From Deferribacteres bacterium (GTDB lineage Bacteria > Zhuqueibacterota > Zhuqueibacteria > Zhuqueibacterales > Geothermadaptataceae), in NCBI GenBank assembly GCA_020633655.1, contig JACKDF010000031.1:1-11459 (forward strand): a DNA stretch of 11,459 nt. Direction: 5' to 3'. Shown one piece after another: positions 1-7,942 of the stretch. The first letter of the stretch is position 1. Every line of letters starts with the position of its first letter. A model generated the notes under the pieces. That model was not told the DNA's origin. It ran no database searches and worked only from the letters and a program-made list of their open reading frames with translations. The position numbers and the translations under genes were made by a program.

Positions 1-1278
1 TAATGGAAACTGTGTATTGTTGTGATCGAAACTTGACGGAGTCCATTTTGCCTGATCGTGGCATTGCATGCAGTCATGATTAAAATTATTTGTAACGTGA
101 TTCGGATTGGATACAGCATTAAAATCATTTTCATGACAACTAAAGCAGTCCGTCGCCAGGTTCGAGTAGCCATTCGTGTGACAATCTGCGCAGCTTACAG
201 AAGCATGAGCACCAACAAGAGGAAATTGCGTTTTATTGTGATCAAATGTTGCAGGGCTCCATACACTTTCTGTGTGACACTGAAGGCAATCATGGTCAAA
301 ATTATTGGTTACGTGATTTGGTTCAGTCACCGTATTAAAATCGCTTTGGTGACAACCAAAACAGTCGCGTGGTAAATTATTCACCTGATTATCGATATGA
401 CACTGGCCGCATTTGATCGTACTGTGTGCTCCTCTTAACTCAAAATTAGCCATTTGTAAATGGTCAAAACGAGCGCCGTCCCATTGCAGGTCAGTGTGAC
501 ATAGCTGGCAATCGGTCAAAAATCCAAAAACGATGTGATTCGGGTCCGTCGTTCTGTTGTAATCGCCTGCATGGCAGGAATAACAATCGGAAGATATGTC
601 GGAAAAGTTATTCGAATGGCAGCTTGAACAAGGGAGTTTTGCGTGCGGACCGCGTTCAACAAAAGCCGAACGATGCTTGTAGGAGGCGCGAGCCCAATCG
701 TTTGCTGTTGGCAGATGACAGCGCTGGCAATCCGAGGTTAATCCTTCTTCAATATGATTGGGACTTGTCGTTGCAACCAATTCCTGCTGATGGCAAAATT
801 CACAATCTGTCGGTGTATTTGCAAACTCGTTTTGTTGTTGATTGACATGACACGCCTCGCAGTCTGTAATTGCGTGTACTCCAAGCAAGGGAAACGCAGA
901 GGCGTTATGTTGTTCGAATACATCGCTTCTATTTTCCCAGTTTTGTGATGAGTGGCAATCTTCACAATTTATGCCCAATTGTCCACGGTGCACATCCGTA
1001 TGACAATCGGCACATGCCGTTCCGATTTCGGAAAATATTAAACTCTGATGACAGCTCATGCAATCGACAAATTTATGTCCACCAAGCAGAAGAAATCCCG
1101 TGCGACTGTGTTGAAAGGGTATTTTTTCCTGCTTCACTTCCCATGAGGCTGTTGTGTGACATTGCTTACAATCGATTTTCAAATTGCCATGGGGATTTTT
1201 TGCCGCATATCCCATCAGTGCAACAGTAAGGGAAATGGCAAATAGGGCAGTTGCAATAATTTTTGTTGAATTAACCAT
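1..1278 (-). CDS. Secreted multiheme cytochrome c, at least 16 hemes (3' end beyond window)
   Basis: I read this frame directly from the complement: it is open from the ATG at 1278 to the window edge, giving 426 residues with no stop. Residues 1-26 form a Sec signal peptide (Lys6, hydrophobic core about 7-23, Ala-Ala before the mature Lys27). Sixteen CXXCH heme-c motifs begin at Cys37, 73, 89, 105, 140, 159, 184, 217, 232, 257, 290, 306, 331, 363, 378 and 403. From residue 184 they form a tandem three-heme module of 72-74 residues that carries a recurring Pro-Asn-His and F-D-H, so many extra His could be distal heme ligands. The start overlaps the stop of the 20-heme gene by 8 bases and has no strong Shine-Dalgarno, which suggests translational coupling. 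The role is inferred: periplasmic or extracellular electron carriage. No lipobox is seen. True length and heme count are unknown because the gene is cut. Confidence 0.93.
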   Translation of the reverse strand, partial: MVNSTKIIATALFAISLTVALMGYAAKNPHGNLKIDCKQCHTTASWEVKQEKIPFQHSRTGFLLLGGHKFVDCMSCHQSLIFSEIGTACADCHTDVHRGQLGINCEDCHSSQNWENRSDVFEQHNASAFPLLGVHAITDCEACHVNQQQNEFANTPTDCEFCHQQELVATTSPNHIEEGLTSDCQRCHLPTANDWARASYKHRSAFVERGPHAKLPCSSCHSNNFSDISSDCYSCHAGDYNRTTDPNHIVFGFLTDCQLCHTDLQWDGARFDHLQMANFELRGAHSTIKCGQCHIDNQVNNLPRDCFGCHQSDFNTVTEPNHVTNNFDHDCLQCHTESVWSPATFDHNKTQFPLVGAHASVSCADCHTNGYSNLATDCFSCHENDFNAVSNPNHVTNNFNHDCMQCHDQAKWTPSSFDHNNTQFPL

Positions 1279-2998
1279 TTTTCAGCTTCAATTTTTCTGG
1301 ATTTTGATTATGACAAGCGCGGCATTCGCTATCGACGGGTTTATAAATGACAATCGGATTTCCGCTTATCAATTTTTTCTTATGACACTCACCGCATGCA
1401 ACATATCGATGTTCTCCATCAATTCGAAATTGTGCATCGCGGTTGTGAATGAATTTATCAGCACGCCAATGCTCTGCAATATGACAGCGTTCGCAGCGAG
1501 TGAAATTTTTCTTAATTCTCGCAGATATTTTCTCTTCACGAAATTGACCAGCATGGATATCTTCATGGCATCCCTGGCATTCCTTGAATAGACCAACAAA
1601 TTTCATCGGGGATTGGCCAACGTCTCTTTTCATTGGTTTATGGCAGGAAAGACAGCCGGTCAATTTATGCTGACCTTCCAGTGCAAATCCGGTTTGGCTA
1701 TGATCGTAGGTGATGTCTTTCCAACTTTCACTATTATGGCAAAACTCACATCCCGATTTCAGGACATATTTGTTCAACTCGCCTTTGTGAAAATCTTCAT
1801 GACATTGATCGCATTTCGTGGTTTTAAACTTGAATTGGATTGTTACAATATTGGCTCTGAAGCGCACTTTCTGGTGGCAGGCACTGCATGGAATTGCCAG
1901 ATGACTGCCAGTCAGGGGGTAATTTGTTTCCTGGTGTTGTTGGATGGTAAAGCCAGAGGGAGAGAATTCTTCGACGGTATGGCATTCTTCGCAAGCGCCT
2001 GCTGGTGCACGCGCTTTAAATTGCCCCCTGTGGTAATCCGTATGACAGTCCGTGCAATTTTGAAATCGTAAATTAGCAAACTTTCGCTGTGGCGTGTGGC
2101 ACTTCTCACACGATACGCTGGCATGCCGGCCTCGCAAAGGATAACGCGTCTGATCGTGATCGAATTTGTTCCCTTTTATACGATGCCAGCCCAATGTCGA
2201 ATGGCAACTTTCACAATCCTGTCCAAATTTATTTTTATGCACATCTGCATGACAAGCAGTGCACTGATTAAAGCGGATTCCTGTGTATTTTACATAATCA
2301 ACATCGTTCGCGTTTTTCCTGTCCCGGACAAGTGGATGGCATTTTTCACAGGACACATTGCTGTGTTTACCGGTCAATTTAAAACGTGCCTTTTGGTGTG
2401 TAAATTTTTCAGCCGGTTTCCATCGATTTTGTGTGTGACAATCTAAACAGGAGCTTTTTAACTGAGCACGATGTTCATCAAAATGACAGCTTAGACAGGC
2501 CGCATTCAGCCCGAGGTAAGTCCGGTCTAATGCTTTGTTATTTTTAAGCAACAACGATTTATTTCTGATATTTTTCCCCTGATGGCAATCCCGGCATTTC
2601 AGGGATTGGTGTTTGCCTTCGAGTTGATAACCTGTCAAATTATGATCGAAATCATCCACTCCATTTTTCCAGAAAATCATCTCAAAGCGGCGGCCCTGAT
2701 GATCAACATGACAATCCACGCAATTTTTGAATTCAGCATTGGCATGCAATCCCTTTCGATTTTCAATCTGTGTTCGAAGAAGATCATGGCATTGCAAACA
2801 GAGATTGGCCGATACTTTTTTCCCGAGTTCATGGCATTTGGTACAGTTGGTCATACCTTCCAGATGTGAATGCTTCTCATGAAGATCACCGGGTGAGAGT
2901 TGCGCAACCAACAGACTCGGAAATAAAGAAACGAAAATTGTCAGTATTGGAGAAAATCGCATAAGCAGTCGAGAAAAATATTCACATTTAAAAATCAC
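1271..2998 (-). CDS. Secreted 20-heme cytochrome c
   Basis: This 575-residue frame carries 20 CXXCH motifs, with first Cys at 52, 67, 93, 135, 168, 184, 217, 246, 262, 297, 315, 336, 371, 396, 417, 449, 474, 502, 535 and 559. From about 168 they repeat as a three-heme block of roughly 70-85 residues (C-X2-C-H, His four on, second CXXCH, W...F-x-H, F-x-L-x-G-x-H, third CXXCH), like blocks of the downstream cytochrome. Two starts are possible. GTG at 2998 overlaps the upstream stop as GTGA. ATG at 2962 (residue 13) gives a more typical signal peptide beginning MRFSPILTIF and ending near LLVAQ, giving 563 residues. Neither has a good Shine-Dalgarno. It is the middle gene of the operon, between a membrane cytochrome b and another multiheme cytochrome, so it probably relays electrons between them (inference). 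It belongs to the broad class III/c7-like multiheme group; the exact family is not assigned. Confidence 0.93.
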   Translation of the reverse strand: MIFKCEYFSRLLMRFSPILTIFVSLFPSLLVAQLSPGDLHEKHSHLEGMTNCTKCHELGKKVSANLCLQCHDLLRTQIENRKGLHANAEFKNCVDCHVDHQGRRFEMIFWKNGVDDFDHNLTGYQLEGKHQSLKCRDCHQGKNIRNKSLLLKNNKALDRTYLGLNAACLSCHFDEHRAQLKSSCLDCHTQNRWKPAEKFTHQKARFKLTGKHSNVSCEKCHPLVRDRKNANDVDYVKYTGIRFNQCTACHADVHKNKFGQDCESCHSTLGWHRIKGNKFDHDQTRYPLRGRHASVSCEKCHTPQRKFANLRFQNCTDCHTDYHRGQFKARAPAGACEECHTVEEFSPSGFTIQQHQETNYPLTGSHLAIPCSACHQKVRFRANIVTIQFKFKTTKCDQCHEDFHKGELNKYVLKSGCEFCHNSESWKDITYDHSQTGFALEGQHKLTGCLSCHKPMKRDVGQSPMKFVGLFKECQGCHEDIHAGQFREEKISARIKKNFTRCERCHIAEHWRADKFIHNRDAQFRIDGEHRYVACGECHKKKLISGNPIVIYKPVDSECRACHNQNPEKLKLKNG

Positions 2999-3891
2999 AA
3001 CCAGGTGTAACCCATCAAAACAGCAATGACAACATGAATTGCCATGATGAGCAGCATGATATAGGCAAAGGGTTTATGAACGACATGCCAATAGTGAAAA
3101 AGAGAATGAATCCTGTTCCAGAAAAACGCTTCACCGTCCATTTTACCCTTTGTCACTATCAACTGAAGTAAATAATTTTTATCCTCAGCATTTAAAGAAA
3201 GCGTTTCGGCATATTCTTCTGCGATTTTCCGGAGTTTACCACGCCTTGTGATATCGTCTTTTATGAGATAGAGCAATACTTTAAAAATACCCACCGTCTC
3301 TAAATCACGCCGCTGCGTAATTTGTTCAATTTCGGTAAGCATTTTATCTGACATGTTGAATTTATGCTTCAGATGCCGGTCTAAAAGCACTCGTTTCTGG
3401 CTCATCTCCTCAAAACTTAGAGCTCGTCCGAGTATGTTATGTGGAATTTTTAAATAGAGATATTTGCCCCAGACACCACTTAATGCTACAGCGATCATTG
3501 ACCAAAAACTTACTGAAATCAATCCATTTACTTTAAAAGTGGAATGAAGAATGATAAACAACGGCCCCATTAAGCCGAAATAGATGTGTATTTTTAACCA
3601 TTTTGCAACGTGTCCAAAATTCCGCAGGAAACCCAACCGTTTTCGTGCCGAGTACAAAAACAAGAGCAGCAGCATCGCGGTCCCGAGGATACCAAAACCG
3701 TGTCCACGAAATCCCGCTGGACGTAAATTACGATAATTCGCATGATGGGCACGCTCGGTGAAGTTCGTGAGATAAAAAGACAATCCATCATATAAATAAA
3801 ATACTAAGATTGTTATTGTTACGGTGTAGAGTAAAATCAGAAAATAATCAAAAATAGACCTGGTTGAATTTCGGTGCGTCCGTCCTGCCAA
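2995..3891 (-). CDS. Membrane diheme cytochrome b-like protein, probable quinol-oxidising subunit
   Basis: The 298-residue protein has about five membrane helices: 14-38, 66-82, 98-118, 124-147 and 272-294. His102 and His116 lie on the third helix, and His272 and His286 on the last. Each pair is 14 apart, the spacing typical of bis-His diheme b-type cytochromes, where His pairs on two helices bind two stacked hemes. Extra His262, 266 and 269 cluster just before the last helix. A charged hydrophilic segment of about 115 residues (150-265) separates helices four and five. The start is TTG at 3891, supported by AAGGGA five bases upstream. The nearby ATG in another frame ends after four codons. 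It is the first gene of the cytochrome operon, and its TGA overlaps the next gene's GTG by 4 bases. The inferred role is taking electrons from menaquinol or similar and passing them to the 20-heme cytochrome. I cannot name the family more exactly than cytochrome b-like. Confidence 0.85.
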   Translation of the reverse strand: MAGRTHRNSTRSIFDYFLILLYTVTITILVFYLYDGLSFYLTNFTERAHHANYRNLRPAGFRGHGFGILGTAMLLLLFLYSARKRLGFLRNFGHVAKWLKIHIYFGLMGPLFIILHSTFKVNGLISVSFWSMIAVALSGVWGKYLYLKIPHNILGRALSFEEMSQKRVLLDRHLKHKFNMSDKMLTEIEQITQRRDLETVGIFKVLLYLIKDDITRRGKLRKIAEEYAETLSLNAEDKNYLLQLIVTKGKMDGEAFFWNRIHSLFHYWHVVHKPFAYIMLLIMAIHVVIAVLMGYTWL

Positions 3892-3896
3892 TTTTA

Positions 3897-3902
3897 TCCC
3901 TT
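3897..3902 (-). promoter_or_regulatory. Ribosome binding site supporting a TTG start
   Basis: AAGGGA on the minus strand sits five bases before TTG at 3891. It decides the start of the cytochrome b gene, because no in-frame ATG lies near the N-terminus and the protein from TTG begins with a sensible basic segment ahead of helix one. Confidence 0.6.
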
Positions 3903-4629
3903 TTCCATCAGTAAATGAGCAACTATTCTTGAAATACTAAAAATAGAATCAAATTTCAGACCAAGCTTTAACCATACAAAATTTTATTTACATTCAGAGC
4001 AGATAAATACAGATGTATGTCCCTTAAACATTGTAAAAATCTAATAATCAAATTAAAGTCATTTATTGTTTTTTATAATACTTACTTCAAATAGTCCATA
4101 TTTCTATTGTATTTTTTTATAGATTGTAGAAAAAAATATTCAAATCATACAAATTAAAAATCGACAGGAAAGCGGTTAAATGCCTTCGGAATTACAATTA
4201 TGTTATCGGATCAATTCTCTAAGAAAATATTGTATCTTAATTTACTTTTTTTGATAAAGTTCCGTGATTTGGCGAAAATATTATGAAAAAATCCAATCTC
4301 GAAATAAAATAACTCGAAAATCCTTGACTGAATTAATGCGACATTTTTAATAATTCGCCTAAGAAAAAGCGAATGTTCAAATAGCTAATCTGCATAATTC
4401 ATGTAAAACTCATCGTGAATAATTGGCAGGGGTATTCCCTGCTCAATCCTGGTGTCTATGCATAAAACAGGCGAATTAATTCTTCCGTTTGAAATCTCAA
4501 TTGTAACAAATGCGTGAGTTTTCTTTTGCTTTTTTAATAAAAGCACTTAAATTTGTGCTGCTCAACTTTGATTTTATGACATAACCACATAAAAAACTTG
4601 ATTTAAAACCAAAATATTCATGCGAGTTT

Positions 4630-4636
4630 GAGGAGG
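4630..4636 (+). promoter_or_regulatory. Strong Shine-Dalgarno before the SRPBCC gene
   Basis: GAGGAGG lies eight bases before the ATG at 4645 and fixes that start. Confidence 0.8.
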
Positions 4637-4644
4637 ACCGCACA

Positions 4645-5247
4645 ATGAATGCATTAAAGAAAATTATTTATGTTATCATCGCCATCATCGTCTTGTTTTT
4701 TGTGGTTGGGATATTTTTGCCCGCAGATTACACACTGGAACGCGAAGTTACCATTGAAAAACCGGTAGACGTCGTTTTTTCGCAGGTTGCAAATTTTGAA
4801 AACCGTGTGAAATGGAGTCCATGGGCCGCGATGGACCCGGATGCGAAAAATTCATTCGAGGGGACGCCAGGAGAAGTAGGCTCAAAATGGATATGGGAAG
4901 GTGATCCACAAAAAATCGGGATGGGTTCATTGGAAATAGTTGAACTCAATTTAAATGAAAACCTGAAAACGAAGTTGGAATTCGTATCACCACGAGCCGG
5001 TATTGCCAACGGTGGTTTTACATTTGAAGCCGTTGAAGGTGGTACAAAAGCTACCTGGCATTTTAACCAAAAACTCTCCTACCCTGTTGAGAGATATCTT
5101 GGCGTGTTACTGCTGGACAAAATGCTGGCGCCAAGTTTTGAAAGCGGTTTGCAGCGACTGAAAGCCCAGTGTGAAGCTTTGCCTGAAGCAGAAGATGACG
5201 GTGATGGAGAAGAAGATTCTACGTCCTTGGAGGAGGGTGGCGCTTAA
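4645..5247 (+). CDS. Membrane-anchored SRPBCC (START/polyketide cyclase-like) protein
   Basis: The protein has 200 residues. Residues about 7-25 form one N-terminal hydrophobic helix (signal anchor, or an uncleaved signal peptide). It is followed by a typical SRPBCC helix-grip start: an R-E-V-T-I-E-K-P strand, then VFSQVANFENRVKWSPW, then D-P-D-A. Later strands at about 95-145 end with a C-terminal helix near 160-177, as the family requires. The family binds hydrophobic ligands in a deep cavity; the ligand here is unknown. The last 20 or so residues are acidic and low complexity (Asp/Glu/Gly) and probably disordered. The gene stands alone: a strong Shine-Dalgarno is in front, a terminator behind, and opposite-strand genes lie on both sides. 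Membership in the fold is well supported; a specific role is not. Confidence 0.85.
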   Translation: MNALKKIIYVIIAIIVLFFVVGIFLPADYTLEREVTIEKPVDVVFSQVANFENRVKWSPWAAMDPDAKNSFEGTPGEVGSKWIWEGDPQKIGMGSLEIVELNLNENLKTKLEFVSPRAGIANGGFTFEAVEGGTKATWHFNQKLSYPVERYLGVLLLDKMLAPSFESGLQRLKAQCEALPEAEDDGDGEEDSTSLEEGGA

Positions 5248-5269
5248 TCACTCATGATTGAGCGGACTT

Positions 5270-5302
5270 AAAAGGGCTGTCCTCTAGGGCTGCCCTTTTT
5301 TT
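5270..5302 (+). terminator. Intrinsic terminator after the SRPBCC gene, possibly bidirectional
   Basis: AAAAGGGC at 5270-5277 pairs with GCCCTTTT at 5292-5299, with a further CCT/AGG pairing inside the loop, followed by a T tract to 5302. It lies between two convergent genes. On the minus strand the same stem is followed by TTTTAA, so it could also stop transcription of the methyltransferase gene. Confidence 0.88.
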
Positions 5303-5312
5303 ATGCCTGAAA

Positions 5313-6224
5313 TTAGCGAACGGCCACAACAAACAGGTAGTACTTGCCAAAAATCCGAACTTTGAATTTATGCTGCTGTAAATACTTCTTGTAAAACGAC
5401 ACATCCTTCACAAGTAACGATAATTCAGATGTTGAATAATTCCGCATCATCGCGCCGTATTTTATTTCGCCATCTATGTATCGGCAATTGGGAAAAGCAA
5501 AGAGAAGTGCACTCTTATCTTTGCACTGTTGCTGCACCAATTGTCTTAGCACAGTTTCCCGATCAAGGCCTGGACTTTGCAATGTGCTAATCGATATGAT
5601 AAGCTCAAACCGACCCAGGTTTAATTCGTGCAATTTATTGATATCGGAACAAAAAAAAGTATGATTATTTTCTGAGAATCGTAAGCGTGCAGCCTGAATA
5701 GCCGATTCGGAATGATCGACGCCTACGAGATGCAAGGAGGCAAAATCTTCCGGAGAAACAACATAATTTAATGCAGCGAACTCATCACCACGGTTCACAC
5801 CCAGGTTGAGAATTCGCCACCCGGATTGAATAGAAACGATTCGAAGACAGTGCAAATAATCCAATAAAAAGTACGGTTCTTCCAGCTTTTCAATCCCCGC
5901 ATACTCCGAATCCACACCATATTTTTCTGTTGCATCGTCGGTTAAATTTTTATGCCAATCGTGTTTCGAATCAAGAACCTGCATGCGTATGCGAACAAGG
6001 TTCGAATCCTGTAGGTGCGGCAATAATAAGCGGCAATTAAAATACTCAGCGAGATCAAGCCAATTTTTCAGCGAATGCCCCGGCAATTTGCCCTCTTTAC
6101 CTGCCCTTAAATCGGGATTTGTCCTAAGAAATTCAATTATTCGGCCTGGCGTTGAATCCCTTTCCAGTTGCTGCTGCAACCACCAAACAATCTCGATGAG
6201 CGGTTCGGTTGTAAATTTTTTCAT
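5313..6224 (-). CDS. Class I SAM-dependent methyltransferase
   Basis: This is a 303-residue protein when started at ATG 6224. An in-frame TTG at 6257 would add 11 residues, and neither start has a good Shine-Dalgarno, so I prefer the ATG. The C-terminal half carries the Rossmann methyltransferase signature: motif I ILNLGVNRGDEF at about 138-149, an acidic residue after strand two in LVGVDHSES (Asp170, ribose binding), CSDI near 192-195 (adenine contact), and FELIISISTLQS near 207-218 (motif IV region). The N-terminal 120 residues are mostly helical and not recognised; they may form the substrate lid or a recruitment domain. The substrate is unknown. It is transcribed alone, convergent with the SRPBCC gene and divergent from the phosphoesterase operon. 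The protein has no signal peptide and is probably cytoplasmic. Confidence 0.8.
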   Translation of the reverse strand: MKKFTTEPLIEIVWWLQQQLERDSTPGRIIEFLRTNPDLRAGKEGKLPGHSLKNWLDLAEYFNCRLLLPHLQDSNLVRIRMQVLDSKHDWHKNLTDDATEKYGVDSEYAGIEKLEEPYFLLDYLHCLRIVSIQSGWRILNLGVNRGDEFAALNYVVSPEDFASLHLVGVDHSESAIQAARLRFSENNHTFFCSDINKLHELNLGRFELIISISTLQSPGLDRETVLRQLVQQQCKDKSALLFAFPNCRYIDGEIKYGAMMRNYSTSELSLLVKDVSFYKKYLQQHKFKVRIFGKYYLFVVAVR

Positions 6225-6288
6225 GATCAAGAATAAAGAAATGGTGCCTATAATCAAACAAAATAACTGCTTTCAACAAAGAAAAGAG

Positions 6289-6317
6289 CTTTTAAAAAAG
6301 TGTAAAGCGGCTATATT
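6289..6317 (+). promoter_or_regulatory. Candidate promoter for the phosphoesterase operon
   Basis: TATATT at 6312-6317 resembles a -10 box and lies about 30 bases before the ATG at 6350. The matching -35 region near 6289-6294 is a poor fit to TTGACA. This is a weak call based on position and one hexamer. Confidence 0.25.
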
Positions 6318-6349
6318 ATTGCCTGAATTAAATTCAAAATGGAGAGAGT

Positions 6350-7942
6350 ATGAGACGAACGTTTTTTTTGCTCATCACATTTTTATGCCTGATATTATTT
6401 TCTGCAGTTCGAGCAGAAGAAATTGCGCATGGAATTGTATTTAATGATCGAAACGCCAACGGTGTGATGGACAAGGATGAAGCTGGCATTGCCGGCGTTC
6501 CGGTTTCCAACCAGGCCGAGGTGGTTCTAACGGACAAAAATGGCCGGTTTGAACTTCCAGTGACCGATCGCTGCATAATATTCCTTAGTAAGCCCTCGGG
6601 GTATCAGGTACCGCTGGATGATAAAAATTTACCCCAATTCTACTACCGCCATTTCCCCAAAGGCTCTCCTGCGGGATTGCAATTCCCAGGCATCGAACCT
6701 ACCGGCGATTTGCCAAAGCTGTTGACTTTTCCACTGCAAAAGATACAGGAGACCAAGCAGTTTACCGCCATAATAACGGGGGACCCACAGCCTGCCACCG
6801 ACGAACACCTGGATTTTTTCCGTGACGATATCATCAGCGACATGCTGCAGCATAAAACATTGTTCTATCTTGCCCTGGGCGATATCGTCTGGGACAATCT
6901 CAGTTTATATAAGCGGTATACCGAAGCCGTATCAAAATTAGGCAGGGTTGCCTACAATGTCCACGGCAATCACGACATGAATTTCCATGTACCCAGCGAT
7001 GAATTTGCCACGGAGACATTCCGCCGTGTTTTTGGTCCGGAATATTATTCCTTTGACTACGGAGACGTGCATTTCGTTATTTTGGAAGATGTCGCCTATC
7101 AGGGATGGAACGAAAAAGAGAACAAAAAGGGACAATACACTGGTTTCCTTCATAACAAACAGTTGCAATGGCTTCGCAATGATTTAAAATTTGTGCCAGA
7201 ACACAAACTTATTGTCCTGTCAAAGCACATTCCCATCGCCACGGATTTATCCGCCGGCGATTATAATCGCGTGACAAACCGGGATGAACTTTTTGATATT
7301 CTCAAGGATCGAAAAAAGCTTCTGGCACTCTCAGGCCATACCCATACAACGGAAGCATTTAAATTTGGTGAGCGGCATGGCTGGACAAGCGAAAACGAAT
7401 TTATCAGTGTGAATCCTGGCGCAGCCTGTGGTGCCTGGTGGAGCGGCCCGAAGGATATTCGCGGGCTACCAGCCGCCATGGGGACGGACGGATCACCCAA
7501 CGGTTACTACATTTTCGAGTTCGATGGCAACAATTACAGTTATCGATTTCACCCGGCAAATTTGCAGGAAGCTGACCAGATTAGTGTGACTTTTCCGCGG
7601 GGAAAATTCACCCAAAACGATACGGTGCAGCAGCACATCATTGTCAACGTCTTTGCTGGGGGCATCGATACAAAGGTCGTTTACCAAATCGATGATGGTT
7701 CACCGGTGGAAATGACTTATACAAAAATGGCTGACCCCTTTGTCGTGCACTACATGCAGGAAAATCGGGATTGGATCGCCGATTGGATTCGCAACAGCGC
7801 CATGTCAACACACCTTTGGCAGGCGGAAATGCCTAAATACCTTTCACCGGGAATGCATACCATTAAAATCGTTGCAACCGACCACCAGAAGCACGAATAC
7901 AACAAAACCACAGTATTTGAAATAGAGGGAAAACAGGAATGA
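6350..7942 (+). CDS. Secreted calcineurin-like metallophosphoesterase, three-domain form
   Basis: The protein has 530 residues. A signal peptide covers 1-22 (RR near the start, hydrophobic core, cleavage after VRA). Residues about 26-75 resemble an SdrD-B/carboxypeptidase-regulatory-like beta domain (FNDRNANGVMDKDEAGIAGV), followed by a metallophosphoesterase core with its metal motifs: GDPQ at 144-147, GDIVWDN at 177-183, GNHD at 206-209, KHIP at 292-295 and GHTHT at 329-333. After PGAACGAWWSG (356-366), a C-terminal beta domain runs from about 385 to the end. This N-core-C layout matches the MetallophosN/Metallophos/MetallophosC family as I know it. Such enzymes cleave phosphomono- or diesters with two metal ions; the substrate is unknown, and the enzyme should act in the periplasm or outside. 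GGAGAGAG sits just before the ATG. The stop overlaps the next gene by 4 bases (ATGA), so the two are co-transcribed. Confidence 0.9.
   Translation: MRRTFFLLITFLCLILFSAVRAEEIAHGIVFNDRNANGVMDKDEAGIAGVPVSNQAEVVLTDKNGRFELPVTDRCIIFLSKPSGYQVPLDDKNLPQFYYRHFPKGSPAGLQFPGIEPTGDLPKLLTFPLQKIQETKQFTAIITGDPQPATDEHLDFFRDDIISDMLQHKTLFYLALGDIVWDNLSLYKRYTEAVSKLGRVAYNVHGNHDMNFHVPSDEFATETFRRVFGPEYYSFDYGDVHFVILEDVAYQGWNEKENKKGQYTGFLHNKQLQWLRNDLKFVPEHKLIVLSKHIPIATDLSAGDYNRVTNRDELFDILKDRKKLLALSGHTHTTEAFKFGERHGWTSENEFISVNPGAACGAWWSGPKDIRGLPAAMGTDGSPNGYYIFEFDGNNYSYRFHPANLQEADQISVTFPRGKFTQNDTVQQHIIVNVFAGGIDTKVVYQIDDGSPVEMTYTKMADPFVVHYMQENRDWIADWIRNSAMSTHLWQAEMPKYLSPGMHTIKIVATDHQKHEYNKTTVFEIEGKQE

Larger units (their letters stand above)
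3892..4644. other. AT-rich divergent intergenic region, no gene seen
   Basis: This is 753 bases between the divergent cytochrome operon and SRPBCC genes, clearly richer in A+T than the flanking genes and with no convincing coding frame. It must hold both promoters, but I could not place a convincing -35/-10 pair for either gene. It contains several inverted repeats: TAATTCGCCT at 4351-4360 against AGGCGAATTA at 4469-4478; ATTCGC/GCGAAT at 4353-4374; GCAGGG/CCCTGC at 4426-4442; TGCTTTT/AAAAGCA at 4527-4545; and AGCAC/GTGCT at 4542-4559. The last two share bases and cannot form together. Confidence 0.7.

Noticed and set aside
58..407. Regularly spaced similar sequence considered as a CRISPR-like array
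   Set aside because: The periodicity of about 220 bases comes from the coding repeats of heme-binding modules, with diverged copies and an open reading frame throughout.
1184..2446. Plus-strand open frames opposite the cytochrome genes
   Set aside because: They are reverse complements of CXXCH-rich coding sequence, with no ribosome site or domain of their own.
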